A DNA stretch of 64,000 bases. It comes from Halorhodospira halochloris (GTDB lineage: Bacteria; Pseudomonadota; Gammaproteobacteria; Nitrococcales; Halorhodospiraceae). Below are positions 17,056 to 25,984 of this stretch, piece after piece. The stretch lies in contig NZ_AP017372.2 of assembly GCF_002356555.2 (NCBI RefSeq), forward strand, positions 930,001 through 994,000. Direction: 5' to 3'. Made by a program: the position numbers and the translations under genes. Below the pieces are notes generated by a model that was given only the letters and a program-made list of their open reading frames with translations, ran no database searches and had not been told where the DNA came from. Position 1 is the first letter of the stretch, and every line of letters begins with the position of its first letter.

Positions 17056-17850
17056 GTGACTGCTTCATCTTTTTTGGCTACACATCGAGTTTTCACTGCT
17101 GAAGAGTTCGGAGACGCGCTTAATCTGACTTCGAGCAGTCGTGACTCTTTGCTCGCATATTACCGGCAGCGAGGCCGCATTTTAAGGATCCGTCGTGGCC
17201 TCTACTGGGTGTTACGCACCGGGGAGACGCCCGAGAGCTGTAGCGTCGATCCTTTCCTCGTTGCAGCAAGGATGACGGAAGATGCTGTCCTTGCATATCA
17301 CACGGCGTTAGAGTTTCACGCCCGCGCCTATTCCGTTTTTTCCGAATCGCAATACCAGACGGCGCGAGCAGCGCGCGCGGCAACCTTTCGGGGCTGGCGT
17401 TTTCGGCCCGTGAGCTTTCCGAAGGCGCTGCAGCAGAGCGCAGAGCCATTCTTTGGGGTGGAAGAGCATGATCGGAGTGGACAGAGCGTACGAGTCACCG
17501 GGTTGGAGCGCACACTGGTAGATGCGCTGGATCGTCCCGAGCTATGTGGCGGCTGGGAGGAACTCTGGCGCTCGTTGGAGATGGTGGAGTTCTTCGACTT
17601 GGAGCAGGTGGTGGAATATGCACTGCTTCTCAATAAAGCCACCACAGTGGGCAAGGTTGGTTGGTTCCTTGATCTGCATCGGGACAGCTTGATGGTTCAG
17701 GAGGATCACTTGCGAATCTTGCGGGAGAGGCGCCCACGGCAACCAACATATATCGCTCGCAGGGATTACGAGAAGACTCGGTTCATCGCCGAATGGAACC
17801 TCGTTGTGCCGCAGGCTTTGGTCGAACGGAGTTGGAGCGAAGTGGCATGA
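17056..17850 (+). CDS. AbiEi-family antitoxin/transcriptional regulator, orphan
   Basis: 264 residues. An N-terminal winged helix (residues about 10-55: FTAEEFGDAL, SLLAYYRQRGRILRIRRGLYWV) is followed by the AbiEi C-terminal domain (AYHTALEFHARAYSVF, RVTGLERTLVDALDRPELCGGWEEL). AbiEi proteins repress their own operon and neutralise the nucleotidyltransferase toxin AbiEii, which is normally encoded by the next gene with an overlapping ATGA. An ATGA is present here (17847), but the frame it opens closes after 13 codons, and no AbiEii-like sequence follows. The toxin therefore appears lost. Start is GTG 17056 with a weak ribosome site. Confidence 0.75.
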   Translation: MTASSFLATHRVFTAEEFGDALNLTSSSRDSLLAYYRQRGRILRIRRGLYWVLRTGETPESCSVDPFLVAARMTEDAVLAYHTALEFHARAYSVFSESQYQTARAARAATFRGWRFRPVSFPKALQQSAEPFFGVEEHDRSGQSVRVTGLERTLVDALDRPELCGGWEELWRSLEMVEFFDLEQVVEYALLLNKATTVGKVGWFLDLHRDSLMVQEDHLRILRERRPRQPTYIARRDYEKTRFIAEWNLVVPQALVERSWSEVA

Positions 17851-18027
17851 GACTGTCAGCGGTTGTTGTTGGCTGCCAAAATCCGTAAAGAATTGGCGGA
17901 GCCATTCGATGCCACTTGAATATTATAGATACTTAATAACCTCTGACTTTCTATTTAGTGTGGCCCGTCATGGCTTGATATGCTTGCCCAACAACATCAA
18001 CCCTAAGCTAATTAAACTAAACCACCA

Positions 18028-18717
18028 ATGCCCGACACCCAGCCCCCAAACATCGCCTGGTACAACAACCGCGCCGCGCAGATTGCCGATCAATATGAGC
18101 AGCTCTCTTTTGATCAGGTGCACGGCTGGTTGCGTGATTATTTGCCCAGCGGCGGTGGTGCTTTGGTGCTTGATATAGGTGCTGGATCCGGTCGTGACGC
18201 AGCCTGGCTGGCTGAGCAAGGGCATGACGTAGTGGCGGTTGAGCCAGCCGCTGAACTGCGTCAGGAGGCGCAGCGCCGTCATCCTGATGAGCGGATAAGC
18301 TGGCTCGGTGATTCACTTCCCGATTTGGCTGCGGTGCATCGCCTGGGCACTTCGTTCGATGTGATTCTGCTAAGTGCGGTTTGGATGCATGTGCCGCCTA
18401 AAGTGCGCTCACGCTCTTTCCGTAAGCTGGTAACGCTACTTAAGCCCGGCGGTGTTTTGGCGATCACGCTGCGCTTAGGTGAGCCTGATACCGAGCGTGG
18501 CATGCATGCGGTAAGCATAGAGGAACTGCATCAGCTGGCTAGGGAACATGGCGCCTATATAGAGCATAGTAATCACAGCTCTGATGCGCTCGGCAGGGCA
18601 GAGGTCTCTTGGGCAGAGGTTGCCATTCGGTTGCATGAAGAGCAATTTAGTGAACAATCCAACTATGGGGTGACACTGCTACAAAAGTGGCTGCCTAGAG
18701 CGTCCGCTCCATTTTAG
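18028..18717 (+). CDS. Class I SAM-dependent methyltransferase
   Basis: 229 residues with the Rossmann methyltransferase motifs in order: motif I VLDIGAGSGRDAAWLA (about 47-62), acidic end of strand 2 VVAVEPA, motif post-I RISWLGDSLPDL, motif IV FDVILLSAVWMHVP, and motif VI LLKPGGVLAITLR. The VWMHVP segment is typical of small-molecule or Tam/UbiG-like methyltransferases. The substrate is not evident. No operon partners. Preceding DNA (17851-18027) holds only debris of the AbiE locus. Confidence 0.85.
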   Translation: MPDTQPPNIAWYNNRAAQIADQYEQLSFDQVHGWLRDYLPSGGGALVLDIGAGSGRDAAWLAEQGHDVVAVEPAAELRQEAQRRHPDERISWLGDSLPDLAAVHRLGTSFDVILLSAVWMHVPPKVRSRSFRKLVTLLKPGGVLAITLRLGEPDTERGMHAVSIEELHQLAREHGAYIEHSNHSSDALGRAEVSWAEVAIRLHEEQFSEQSNYGVTLLQKWLPRASAPF

Positions 18718-18755
18718 GCTTGGCGCGCAAACCGCATCCAATCCAAGGTGTATCT

Positions 18756-19013
18756 ATGGGGCGCAACCCCTGGGAATATGCCCTGGATGCGAGTCATGGG
18801 GCGGGTAACTACTATGCAAGTGACCGGGGTGAGACATATTTATCATATTAGGCGCACGGTGATGGCATATCAAACGATGGCTATTTCGTGCCGGAATGGG
18901 CCACGCAGCGCGATTTGGCGGCTCGAACTGCCGCTAGAGTGCTGATGGAGCTGGGTGTCTATCAGATGTTTTCCAAAGAGCCGCCTTATGCTGGCTACTC
19001 TGTAGCGGGATAG
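18756..19013 (+). pseudogene. Small ORF with one in-frame TAG
   Basis: From ATG 18756 the frame reads MGRNPWEYALDASHGAGNYY... for 31 codons, meets TAG at 18849-18851, then continues without another stop for 53 codons (AHGDGISNDGYFVPEWATQR...MELGVYQMFSKEPPYAGYSV) to TAG at 19011. Composition on both sides of the internal stop is protein-like and continuous. I do not recognise the family. The simplest explanation is a gene killed by a nonsense mutation; there is no pyrrolysine machinery in the window to support readthrough. Confidence 0.4.
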
Positions 19014-19678
19014 CCAAACATAACCCTCTCAGCGCACTACATAATAGGAGGGGAGAGCGGCGGTTGAGCGGTAAAGGAGATGCTTGATTGCTCATGTCAA
19101 TTGGAGAGCCTAAGGGTAGGCGCGGCCTTAGAGTAGGGTGGATCAGAAGGCGGGAGAGCTACTGAAGTTGTCCACAAAAGCTGTGGAAAACTTTGTGGAG
19201 AGTTTCCATCTTCCTAATCAGAATGGGCATTTGGCGGGTTTGGATAGTTTTTGTTCAGACAGGCGTTGGGAATATTAAAATCAGTGGGTTATAGCCGTCA
19301 CACAAGGCATCAAAGTGGAAATTGCGCTTTATCACAGGCTGATTATTGGTCCAAATCGCAAGCATTGAGCCTTGTGCATAACTTGACTGGCTGAGTGGTC
19401 TTGACAGGCAAATGTCAAGGGCCAAAAAGCCCTTCATAGGTTGGTCAATACCTGCTCGCAGTCTTAATCCCTTCTCAAACAGGGCCAGATTCAGACCTTA
19501 TCTTCATATCGACTCGGGCAATTTCAGTCCGCTACGGGCGAGCTGCGAAAAAGGGTAGCTATTTTGCCTGTTAGTTTAGGTAGTACGTCCCAGAATGACC
19601 GCTTACCCTTGTTGTGGTTTAATAGTAACGGATACCTCCAATGAGAGATGCTACTTTTGAACAACGAGGCTGGGTCCT
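19014..19678. other. Spacer with DnaA-box-like cluster and hairpins
   Basis: 665 bp with no supportable gene. TTGTCCACA at 19168-19176, TTTTCCACA (reverse) at 19182-19190 and CTCTCCACA (reverse) at 19194-19202 resemble DnaA boxes. A further TTATGCACA (reverse) lies at 19373-19381. A CTTGACA/TGTCAAG inverted repeat is at 19400-19419 and a GGGC/GCCC hairpin directly behind it. Replication or regulatory function is unproven. Confidence 0.3.
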
Positions 19679-19906
19679 ATGAGCCACGACCGCTACTCAC
19701 CGGGCCGAACTATCTTTGAGCAGCTCCAGCAGGTACTGGAGCAGCAGGCGCAGGATGGCGGCTTTGGTTCCCTTGATGAAGCGAGCGATGCCATGCAGGC
19801 CCAGCTAGAACAGCCTAATCGCCTTGCCATAGACGACTTCGAGGGGTTGTCCGCGGAGCAGATGCACCAGATCCTCTTCCACCCCTTCGAGAGCGAGCAT
19901 CATTGA
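19679..19906 (+). CDS. Small hypothetical protein
   Basis: 75 residues, acidic and Gln-rich, starting at ATG 19679. The second half (DFEGLSAEQMHQILFHPFES) resembles the opening of longer proteins that carry a 'GLSxEQM...PF' motif before further domains, so it may be an N-terminal remnant, but it is bounded by a clean stop. No transmembrane segment or signal. The ribosome site is poor (GAGGCTGGGTCCT). Function unknown; followed by wrbA 135 bp later on the same strand. Confidence 0.45.
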   Translation: MSHDRYSPGRTIFEQLQQVLEQQAQDGGFGSLDEASDAMQAQLEQPNRLAIDDFEGLSAEQMHQILFHPFESEHH

Positions 19907-20040
19907 CGAGTTGATGAGAATAGGGCGGTGATGTTAAACAAGTCGATGATTGGTGCATTGTTGTCGAAATGGGGTTTCTGTAGCTCCATGATCCTGACTC
20001 CCGCAACCCTATTACAGCCACGGGTAAGTAAGGAGGCTCG

Positions 20041-20637
20041 ATGAGCAAGGTTCTTGTTCTCTATTATTCTATGTACGGGCACGTTGAGACCCTCGCCCAG
20101 GCGGTCGCAGAGGGTGCGCGCGGGACTGGCGCCGACGTTACCGTCAAGCGGGTGCCGGAGACCATGCCGGAGGATGTGGCACGACAGGCCGGTGCCAAGC
20201 TCGATCAGCAGGCCCCGGTGGCAAGCCCGGAAGAGCTCGCTGACTACGACGCGATCATCTTTGGTACGCCGACCCGATTCGGCAATATGGCCGCGCAGAT
20301 GCGCAACTTTCTCGATCAGACGGGCGCACTCTGGTTCAACGGCAAACTCATTGGCAAAGTCGGTAGCGTCTTCACGTCCACTGGCACCGGCGGGGGCAAT
20401 GAAACAACAATCACCTCGTTTTGGCACACCCTCGCGCACCATGGCATGGTTATCGTCGGTCTGCCCTATGCGGCGGCTGAGCTGACTGACCTCTCAGTGG
20501 TTAAGGGAGGTAGCCCCTACGGTGCCGCCACCATAGCTGGCGGGGATGGCAGCCGGCAGCCGAACGAGCAGGAGCTATCGCTCGCACGTTACCAGGGGCA
20601 GCATGTGGCGCAAATCACCCAACGCCTGCACGGATGA
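20041..20637 (+). CDS. wrbA: NAD(P)H:quinone oxidoreductase WrbA
   Basis: Flavodoxin-like FMN enzyme that reduces quinones by two electrons and so avoids semiquinones. 198 residues, the standard length. The FMN phosphate loop is [12 protein letters not shown] (about 8-19). [21 protein letters not shown] is the WrbA-specific insertion and ring-binding segment, and [13 protein letters not shown] binds FMN. A strong ribosome site AAGGAGG sits 6 bp before ATG 20041. It stands alone between the small hypothetical gene and cobQ (41-bp gap), and could be cotranscribed with cobQ. Confidence 0.95.
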   Translation: MSKVLVLYYSMYGHVETLAQAVAEGARGTGADVTVKRVPETMPEDVARQAGAKLDQQAPVASPEELADYDAIIFGTPTRFGNMAAQMRNFLDQTGALWFNGKLIGKVGSVFTSTGTGGGNETTITSFWHTLAHHGMVIVGLPYAAAELTDLSVVKGGSPYGAATIAGGDGSRQPNEQELSLARYQGQHVAQITQRLHG

Positions 20638-20678
20638 TTACGGCGGGATGAGCGGCACAAGGGTGTTGCCTTGTATAT

Positions 20679-22223
20679 ATGATTGATTTCCCTGCGTTCA
20701 CTGATAAAGGCACTCGCAAGGCGCGGGCGCTGATGTTCCAGGGTACCAGCTCTGATGTCGGCAAGAGTATGCTGTTGGCTGGCCTTTGTCGAGCCTATTC
20801 GCGCAGGGGGCTGAAGGTGCGGCCCTTCAAGGCCCAGAACATGAGCAATAACGCTGCAGTGACCCCCGATAGCGATTTGCCGCCCGGGCCGGACGGCGAG
20901 ATTCCGCGGGGGGAAATCGGGCGAGCTCAGCAGCTCCAGGCACGGGCCTGCAAGGTTACACCCTCTATTCATATGAATCCTGTTTTGCTCAAGCCGCAGA
21001 CCACAGCCGGCTCGCAGGTGGTAATGCGTGGGCGGGTGCTGGGTAGTTGGCGCGCTAAGGATTACCATCAGCTAAAACCGCACCTGTTGCCGGCGGTACT
21101 TGATAGCTTCGAGCGCACCGCGGCTGATGCGGATCTGGTATTGGTCGAGGGTGCTGGCAGCGGGGCGGAGGTCTATCTGCGCAAGTCCGATATCACCAAT
21201 ATGAAGCTGGCAGAGTTGGCGGATTTGCCTGTAGTGGTTGTTGGTGATATTGATCGGGGTGGAGCACTGGCCGCGATTGTCGGCACCCACGCGCTGCTCA
21301 ACGAGTCCGAGGATGCCCGGGTAGCTGGTTACATCATTAACAAATTCCGCGGCGATATTTCACTGTTTGAACCAGCTTGTGAGCTAATGACTGAGCGCAC
21401 CGGCTGGCCTTGGCTAGGGGTTGTGCGCTGGTTTGAAGGCGCCTCACGTTTACCAGCTGAGGATTCGTTGGCTTTGGAGAGGCCCGCCGTTACCGATGGC
21501 AGAGGCCTTAAGATCGCCGTCCCGCAACTCTCTCGGGTTGCCAATTTCGATGACCTTGATCCGCTGGCTGCCGAGCCTGGAGTGAGCGTAAGCTGGATTA
21601 AGCCTAGCACCCCGATACCGAGCGACACCGATGTGGTCATTTTACCCGGCTCGAAAGCCACTCGCGCCGATCTGGAAGTGATGCGACGCGAGGGTTGGGA
21701 TATCGATATCCAGGCTCTGGTGCGCCAGGGCGGGCGAGTTGTCGGTCTCTGTGCCGGTTTTCAGATGCTCGGTCGGGTAGTCCGCGACCCACTGGGTATC
21801 GAAGGCGAGCCCGGCGAGACCCCTGGACTAGGTTTGCTCGATATAGAAACGGAGATCGGTGGCGAAAAACAGCTACTTGATCTTGATGCCCGGGATCGGT
21901 ACAGCGACTGTCGGGTCAGCGGCTATGAGATACACATGGGCCGCACCGCGGGTCCAGGGATGAGCCAGCCCTGGCTGTTACTCGACGATGGCAGCAGTCC
22001 TCCACGCCCTGAGGGGGCGGTATCATACGCTGGGCGGGTTGCCGGTTGTTACCTGCACGGTATCTTTGGCAGCGATGAGTTCCGCGCTGCTTGGCTGTCT
22101 AGTGTCGGCGGGCAAGCTGCCTTATCTGATTATGAGGCAAGTGTGGAGGCTGCTCTAGAAGAGTTGGCCGATCACTGCGAAGCCAACCTGGATCTGGATG
22201 CGCTGCTTGAATTAGCCAAATAG
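20679..22223 (+). CDS. cobQ: Cobyric acid synthase (full length)
   Basis: ATP- and glutamine-dependent amidation of the b, d, e and g side chains of adenosylcobyrinic a,c-diamide. 514 residues. N-terminal dethiobiotin-synthetase-like domain: P-loop FQGTSSDVGKS (20-30), KAQNMSNNAA, VEGAGSGAEVYLR, GDIDRGG (189-195). C-terminal glutaminase domain with nucleophile in VGLCAGFQMLG (about 357) and the catalytic His in YLHGIFG. All key elements are present, so this copy should work, unlike the truncated copy at 25985. Only wrbA precedes it and no riboswitch is visible upstream, so its expression is probably not B12-controlled here. Confidence 0.95.
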   Translation: MIDFPAFTDKGTRKARALMFQGTSSDVGKSMLLAGLCRAYSRRGLKVRPFKAQNMSNNAAVTPDSDLPPGPDGEIPRGEIGRAQQLQARACKVTPSIHMNPVLLKPQTTAGSQVVMRGRVLGSWRAKDYHQLKPHLLPAVLDSFERTAADADLVLVEGAGSGAEVYLRKSDITNMKLAELADLPVVVVGDIDRGGALAAIVGTHALLNESEDARVAGYIINKFRGDISLFEPACELMTERTGWPWLGVVRWFEGASRLPAEDSLALERPAVTDGRGLKIAVPQLSRVANFDDLDPLAAEPGVSVSWIKPSTPIPSDTDVVILPGSKATRADLEVMRREGWDIDIQALVRQGGRVVGLCAGFQMLGRVVRDPLGIEGEPGETPGLGLLDIETEIGGEKQLLDLDARDRYSDCRVSGYEIHMGRTAGPGMSQPWLLLDDGSSPPRPEGAVSYAGRVAGCYLHGIFGSDEFRAAWLSSVGGQAALSDYEASVEAALEELADHCEANLDLDALLELAK

Positions 22224-22240
22224 TGGGGCTGAGGGGGCAC

Positions 22241-22320
22241 GGGGCCAATTTATCTTTTGGTTGGGGTTATTGATCGAGCATGTTCCCACTCAAAGATAAA
22301 TTGGTCCCCTTGTTTTTTCT
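22241..22320. terminator. Strong bidirectional hairpin terminator
   Basis: GGGGCCAATTTATCTTT at 22241-22257 pairs with 22292-22309 (one bulged T), followed by TTGTTTTTT. It lies between convergent cobQ and the tcuB remnant and would end cobQ transcripts. Confidence 0.7.
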
Positions 22321-22695
22321 TTACTCTGGCCGCTCCATTGCGGCTCTTAGCAAGGCTGCCGCCCTATAGGCACCGTGGATGAATTTACTATATGGCATGA
22401 TGATAAAGAGACCCAGCACAGTTCCTAGGTGCAGCGCTAATAGCATGCCCATAGCCGCAGTATCGCGCAGCGCCATCAGCATTAGGCCGGTGCCAGCGCT
22501 CGCAAACAGCAGGAGTAGCAGAGTGTAGTCGGCTGGCAGCGTCTCGCGGGCGCTTGGGGCTGGGCCAGCAAATATCTTGAGCCATATCAGACCGGCAGAG
22601 CCGAGCAGCATGCATATTCCGCCTATGCCCGGATTATGCAGCACCACCTCTGAACCTAGCCAACTAGGGATTTGCTCACCGGTCACCGAAGCCAC
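22321..22695 (-). pseudogene. tcuB: tcuB-like membrane protein, C-terminal remnant
   Basis: 124 residues with three hydrophobic helices and the ending LLALHLGTVLGLFIIMPYSKFIHGAYRAAALLRAA, which matches the C-terminus of TcuB/CitB, the membrane iron-sulfur protein of tricarballylate oxidation. TcuB is usually about 370 residues, with N-terminal ferredoxin cysteines that are absent here. A TGA lies 24 bp upstream of the GTG in the same frame, so the frame does not extend. No tcuA neighbour is present. The remnant sits between the cobQ terminator and an IS1380 copy. Family call is from the C-terminal motif only. Confidence 0.55.
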
Positions 22696-22857
22696 TTTGC
22701 ACTCATGAAGGGGTCATTGCAGCGTACTTCGACCCGTTTGGGGGCTAGTAAGAGCGCAATACCATGCTTTCCGTGAGGTCTTGAGGTGCTTTGAACATAG
22801 CAGCCCCCCGCCGGCGTTGCCAGCGGCATTATAGGAGTTTGGTAGTGGGTGCTTCGG

Positions 22858-24243
22858 CTATCCTGGTAGCGGCTGCATCTTGGTTAGCCGTCCCATCAGG
22901 CGGTTCCAGTAGGTCGCAGCCCGTCGCTCGATATCGATCTGGATACACCTAGCGTGAAAACGAACACGCCCAGCTACCTTCAGAAGGCGTTCACGTACCC
23001 TTGCAAGGCTCCAGCCGGTGCCGGTCATCCGCTCTACCTCGCCGCGCAACACATGGAGGATCTGGTAGGCAATCACCCGCAGTGATAGCAGCGCCTGCGA
23101 GCGGGCGAAGACCTCATCTGGGCTGCGCTTTTGGTGGTGGGTGCTACACGGCAGCGACTCGCCGAGGACGGTCTTTAATTCTCCGAAGTGCCCCTCGGCC
23201 TTACCGCGGCGGCGGTAGTGCTCCAAGATGAACTCACCGCTGGCGCGATGTTGGGGCATGTTCGTCACCAGGAAGAAGCAGCGCCGGAACAACTCCTCGG
23301 GATGCTCTTGGACGACGATGAGCACGCGGTGTTCGACCGCTCAGGTGCTCGCCTGATGCTCGGTTTCCACTACCCATTCACGCGGCTTGCTCGATGGTCG
23401 CCCAGGACCGCGATAACGATGGGGTTCGAAGAGTCGCTCGAGCTGCGGGTTGCTAGGTAGCCGGGCGATAAATTCTATACCCTCAGAGTCGATGGCGTTG
23501 AGTGTCTGACCATCGGCAAACCCGGCGTCGATACGCACCCGAATGTGATCGCTCAGGTGCTCCCGGGCTGCTTGCACAAGCTGGGGGATCCAGGTAACTG
23601 CCTGCTCCGCGGGGCCGGCGGTGCCTTCGCGCAGCAGCGCCCCGAGGTGATCTCCCGTCTCCGCGCAGGAGGCGAGCAACGGATAGTGCTGACGCTGATG
23701 CGTATGGCCGCTGTACGCCGTGCCGCTCTGCTGGCCATGGGCGCGCAGCGGCACGCCATCTATATCTATGGTCAGCGTAGAGCGTTTGTAGCCGCGGTTC
23801 TCGGCGCGCAGCCGCCGACCAGCCAATTCGATGATCGCCTCCTGTAGCGCTTTGTGATTCTCTGGCGTGCCCAGCAGCGAGAGTAGACGTGAAAAGCTCG
23901 ACTGCGAGGCAAGTGAGCGCTCCGCCACCGCCTGGCCGCGCCGATCGCTACCGGTGAGGGCGAACAGCGGATCGCCGCGCAGGTGCTCTGCATCACCCTG
24001 ATCGCCCCAACCCTGTGCGGTCATTATTAGCGCATCGCGCAAGAGTTCCGAGAGAGGGTGAGTAACCCGCCTAGGATCCCTCGGATCAAGCAGTCGCGAA
24101 CCCAGGCCCTCAATGAGCCCAGTGTGCTCGATGGCCTCGCGAACCAACACCGCCCCGCAGTCACCGCTGAGATGCGATTCCCGTGATTCGGCGTGTACGG
24201 AACGGTTGAAAGATGGTCTGGATAGCGATAACGTTTCACCCAT
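22858..24243 (-). pseudogene. IS1380-family transposase with internal TGA
   Basis: The DDE transposase starts at ATG 24243 (MGETLSLSRPSFN) and would be 461 residues, the usual length. Motifs: STLTIDIDGVPL (first Asp region), VRIDAGFADG (second Asp), then ILEHYRRRGKAEGHFGELK with the catalytic Glu. A single in-frame TGA at 23341-23343 splits it. The same frame resumes at once (AVEHRVLIVVQEHPEELF), and homologs have Trp at about this position, so a TGG to TGA nonsense mutation is likely. No frameshift is needed. The element is probably immobile unless complemented. Terminal inverted repeats could not be fixed by eye. Confidence 0.8.
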
Positions 24244-24362
24244 GGCGCAGCGTCCCCTTCTGTTGTCAATGTCTCCATAACACTGATTGTGAAGGGATTC
24301 CGGCGCTGCGCCAACCTCTTTTACCTACCGTCGTGCATAATCCGGGGGTAGTTGATCTGTTT

Positions 24363-25262
24363 TTACCGGAAGACTTCTTCTATGCTATTAGCGGTCAGTA
24401 TGTTGACTGACCAGTGTTTGATGGTTTCTTCGTCAGCCTTTTCAATTTTCTCTCGATAGGGATCGACCGCCGTCTCCCCGAACTTTTGTTCGAGTTGCCA
24501 TAAGAGTAACTTGCCTTCTCCTGCCAGCAGTCCTTCGTCTCTACCTTCTTGTCTTGAGCGGCTTACGATTCCGGCCATGATTGCTTCCTCCTCAGGATAG
24601 CGTTGCTTGAATATCTCTTTCTCATCGTCATCGAGTTGCGAGTAGTTATCGACAAGATCCGTGTATTTGAGCCGCTTGTTCAGATCCGGCTCCAGAGCAT
24701 CAAGTCCCTGCAGGGCGTAGGCACGGGCCTCGAGCTTCTCATCACGGCTTTTCCAGTACATAAGCGGCAGGCACAACCGAGCGACGATATTGCTGCTGTC
24801 CAGGTGCTGCCGGTAGTGTTCAGCTCCAGCCTGCCAATAGAGATACTGGAAGCTTAAATATGTATGCTCATCGCCGGCAAGATCGAGCCGTGTAGGCACC
24901 GGGCGTGCGGAGAGGAAAATGACCACCGGCACAATGCGAGTGGTATCGAGCATCTGCGAAAGATCGGTGCAGTAGTGGATGAGCCGATGGATGTCGAAGC
25001 GCTCGGTGTGGGTCTCCTCCTCAAAGGCGAAGGCCAGTGCTTCGCGCTCGCCGTTGGACCACTCGATAAGCAGCGGCGTATCTAGTGCCCGGTAGTGGTG
25101 ACGCAGCCGCTCCTTGAGCTGCTCCTGACGGACAGGGAGCACGCGTGCGGAGTTATCGATGCGCTCTGCCTCCCGGCTGGCGAAAAAGGATATGGCCTCT
25201 CTGGGGTAGTCGACGATGAGGTTCTTAAAATCCTGATCGTAGTCGGGGTTCTGTCGGCTCAT
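24363..25262 (-). CDS. Rpn/PD-(D/E)XK transposase-like nuclease with DUF4351
   Basis: 299 residues. The N-terminal two thirds match the 'Rpn family recombination-promoting nuclease / putative transposase' group: DYDQDFKNLIVDYPREAISFF opening, then LIEWSNGEREALAFAFEEETHTERFDIHRLIHYCTDLSQ, where the E...E-x-x pattern replaces a classic ExK. The C-terminal 60 residues (GEGKLLLWQLEQKFGETA...NILTANSIEEVF) are DUF4351, a helical tail typical of this family. Such proteins nick DNA and occur in many copies in cyanobacteria and gammaproteobacteria. It follows the damaged cobI by 40 bp on the same strand. Confidence 0.75.
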   Translation of the reverse strand: MSRQNPDYDQDFKNLIVDYPREAISFFASREAERIDNSARVLPVRQEQLKERLRHHYRALDTPLLIEWSNGEREALAFAFEEETHTERFDIHRLIHYCTDLSQMLDTTRIVPVVIFLSARPVPTRLDLAGDEHTYLSFQYLYWQAGAEHYRQHLDSSNIVARLCLPLMYWKSRDEKLEARAYALQGLDALEPDLNKRLKYTDLVDNYSQLDDDEKEIFKQRYPEEEAIMAGIVSRSRQEGRDEGLLAGEGKLLLWQLEQKFGETAVDPYREKIEKADEETIKHWSVNILTANSIEEVFR

Positions 25263-25301
25263 TGAGCATCTCTTCTGTGCAGTGTGAATTGAGTAGTTGG
25301 T

Positions 25302-25910
25302 TTAAGTTAATATGAGAGTAACACGGCCTCCACTTGGCACCGATGCCGGCTCTCGAGCAATCCGCCGGAATGAGCGAAGCGGTGCTGGAATTGCCGGATC
25401 GATTAGATCCAGCCAGCTCTCCAGTGCTTGCTCCAGCTGCGGGTCCATGATGGCGTAAAGTACGCGGGCATGAAGTTGCTCCCGCATCTCGAAGTCGGAT
25501 AAATCTCCGAGGGCATCTACACTGGTGTCAAAACGAGTCGCCAAACGCTCATGCATGTAAATATAAGAGCCGTAAAAAAATGGGTCGCCTTCGCATATGA
25601 CGGCTACGTCCAGGCCGCGCGATAACTGTTCTGCGAGGTGTTCGGCACAGGAGTCGTAAAAGGCCCTCATTTGCTGGTGGTAGCGGGGATCGGTTACCGG
25701 TATTTCGGTGGTGAATGGGTAATCCATGCGTATGCGCACCTGTTCGTCACGCAGGTGAGGTTCGACGATGGTCCAGGCGTGGCCGGTCCTGCCTGCCTTG
25801 GCAAAGGCAGCAACCACAGGTGCCGCACGCAGCAGGCGCAACCCCTTTAAGGTGATAAGTTCCGGGTCACCGGGGCCGATGCCGATTCCGTAGAGTACTC
25901 CGCTCGCCAT
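25302..25910 (-). pseudogene. cobI: Precorrin-2 C20-methyltransferase, chimeric 3' end
   Basis: CobI/CbiL methylates precorrin-2 at C20 with SAM. Residues 1 to about 128 are orthodox: LYGIGIGPGDPELITLKGLR, then VAAFAKAGRTGHAW, the FTTEIPVTD segment, and VAVICEGDPFFYGSYIYMHERL. After RFDTSV the expected PGVTS-type sequence and the rest of the SAM-binding domain are missing. Instead, 70 unrelated residues follow (DFEMREQLHARVLYAIMDPQ through REPASVPSGGRVTLILT). The family is normally about 235-250 residues; this is 202. It is most likely a deletion fusing cobI to the end of another gene, so I call it non-functional. Downstream of truncated cobQ on the same strand. Confidence 0.75.
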
Positions 25911-25984
25911 TAGTTGCTGTCTCTCGTATTGCAGTCACAGTTCATGGGTTGTGGATTCCATGTCCTAAACATGTCCCTAAACAG

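Noticed and set aside
23341-23343. TGA in the IS1380 transposase as selenocysteine
   Set aside because: No SECIS-like hairpin is apparent behind it, transposases of this family have Trp there, and nonsense mutation explains it.
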